In this document: positions 5,034-5,696 of the stretch, piece after piece
Layout: the number at the start of each line of letters is the position of its first letter
Position numbering within the stretch: the stretch's first letter is position 1
Assembly: GCA_011390085.1 (NCBI GenBank)
Contig: JAABTB010000170.1
Location: 1-5,696 of the forward strand
Direction: 5' to 3'
Length of the DNA stretch: 5,696 nt
DNA from: Desulfobacula sp.
GTDB lineage: Bacteria > Desulfobacterota > Desulfobacteria > Desulfobacterales > Desulfobacteraceae
Program-made: the position numbers and the translations under genes
The notes under the pieces: generated by a model
The model's input: the letters and a program-made list of their open reading frames with translations, nothing else
Database searches by the model: none
What the model was told of the DNA's origin: nothing

Positions 5034-5696
5034 ATGGACTATGTCAAACTGATCAACTGCATGCGCTGCGGCATGTGTCTTCCCACCTGTCCCACCTACA
5101 GGGAGACCTTTCTTGAAACCGCCTCCCCCCGGGGCCGGGTAGCCCTGATGCGCAAAATTCAGGAAGGGGAACTGGATCAGTCGGAACAGCTCCTGGAATA
5201 CCTTTCCCTCTGCCTGGACTGCCAGGCATGCGCCACGGCCTGCCCCTGCGGGGTCAATGCGGGAGAACTGGTGGCCGAATTCACCTGTGAGCGCAAAGCG
5301 GGAAACCGCCTGGGCATTATGGAGGATCTGGTCTTGCGAAAACTCCTCCCCCATCCGGACCGCCTGGAAACCGCCATGGTCCCCATGCGGTTTTACCAGC
5401 GCACAGGTCTTCAAAAACTGGTTAGAACCCTTGGCGTCCTCAAGATGTTTCCCAAACCCCTGGGGCGGATGGAAGGGCTGTTGCCAAACCTGCCGGAGCA
5501 GCCCCTGCGCCAACAGGTCCGGGAGGATATGCCGGCCCGGGGGGAAGCGCGGGGAACCATCGGGTTCTTTCTGGGATGCGTCATGAGCCTGATTTTCAGC
5601 GAGGCCAGCCGGGCCACTATGAACCTTCTGGCGGCCCTGGGTTACCGGGTCATCACCCCGAAAAACCAGGTCTGCTGCGGGGCCCCCCATATGCTG
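5034..5696 (+). CDS. glcF: GlcF/LutA-type Fe-S oxidoreductase subunit (3' end cut by window edge)
   Basis: The first 221 codons of an iron-sulfur protein that should relay electrons from the GlcD flavin toward quinone or another carrier. Two ferredoxin-type [4Fe-4S] motifs are complete: C9-x2-C12-x2-C15-x3-C19-P and C60-x2-C63-x2-C66-x3-C70-P. The second is followed by an extra C72 where related proteins commonly have Ser. A CCG (cysteine-rich, heterodisulfide-reductase-like) domain begins with GFFLGC (C182) and reaches VCCGAPH (C214, C215) at the edge. The family is usually about 400-440 residues with a second CCG repeat, so roughly half is missing because the window ends, not because of a mutation. 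ATG 5034 follows GGGG (5024-5027), a weak ribosome site; no other credible in-frame start lies between it and glcD. ATG 5005 is in a different frame. Its place 37 nt after glcD, with no GlcE gene between, points to a two-subunit enzyme. Confidence 0.92.
   Translation, partial: MDYVKLINCMRCGMCLPTCPTYRETFLETASPRGRVALMRKIQEGELDQSEQLLEYLSLCLDCQACATACPCGVNAGELVAEFTCERKAGNRLGIMEDLVLRKLLPHPDRLETAMVPMRFYQRTGLQKLVRTLGVLKMFPKPLGRMEGLLPNLPEQPLRQQVREDMPARGEARGTIGFFLGCVMSLIFSEASRATMNLLAALGYRVITPKNQVCCGAPHML

Noticed and set aside
5005..5052. Short frame from ATG 5005 between glcD and the Fe-S gene
   Set aside because: Fifteen codons, out of frame with the Fe-S gene, starting within the hairpin loop, with no ribosome site. 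A leader peptide is conceivable but unsupported.
4376..5690. Two long antisense frames (219 and 248 codons) under glcD and the Fe-S gene
   Set aside because: Both overlie unmistakable coding sequence with conserved FAD and Fe-S motifs on the + strand, and neither has a domain of its own.

Overview
The window carries one strand of tightly packed genes that read as a single catabolic operon, in order: a small membrane-anchored protein of unknown function, the three parts of a TRAP (tripartite ATP-independent periplasmic) transporter (dctP, dctQ, dctM), an FAD-linked 2-hydroxyacid dehydrogenase of the GlcD type, and the first 221 codons of a GlcF/LutA-type iron-sulfur protein that runs off the right edge. 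All real genes are on the + strand. The organism looks like a mid-to-high GC Gram-negative bacterium: there is an Sec signal peptide on a periplasmic binding protein and a TRAP system. A sulfate-reducing or related Desulfobacterota lineage is my best guess from gene style and arrangement, but this is inference and no marker gene is present.

Bases 1-157 hold control signals. A perfect TATAAT (13-18) abuts a perfect 6+3+6 dyad, AGTGGT-CTT-ACCACT (19-33). Its core, TGGT-N3-ACCA, is the half-site pattern used by FadR-subfamily GntR regulators such as PdhR and LldR. A leader of about 130 nt follows. It can be folded by hand into a closing helix, two inner hairpins and a U5 run before the first ribosome binding site. 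The first gene (158-466) encodes one membrane helix plus a short cytoplasmic domain.

Bases 533-3614 encode the transporter. The solute-binding protein DctP is separated from the membrane genes by a GC-rich hairpin with a T-tract (1733-1763), likely a partial terminator that would keep the binding protein in excess. DctQ and DctM overlap by ATGA and should be translationally coupled. The binding protein carries the Gln / Arg / Asp-Ala-x-Glu-aromatic pattern I associate with the TakP-like, cation-assisted 2-oxo- or 2-hydroxy-monocarboxylate binders.

Bases 3623-5696 encode the oxidation step. GlcD begins 8 nt after dctM, and a second hairpin (4993-5020) lies over its stop codon, before the Fe-S gene. 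No GlcE-like subunit lies between them, so this looks like a two-component GlcD + Fe-S dehydrogenase, as in D-lactate dehydrogenases of sulfate reducers, more than the three-subunit E. coli glycolate oxidase. Taken together: TRAP uptake of a short 2-hydroxyacid (lactate or glycolate are the leading candidates), oxidation to the 2-oxoacid on FAD, and electron transfer through Fe-S clusters to the respiratory chain, probably under a GntR-type repressor. I see no clearly new system. The most worthwhile leads are the operator/leader and the small conserved-looking membrane protein at the head of the operon.
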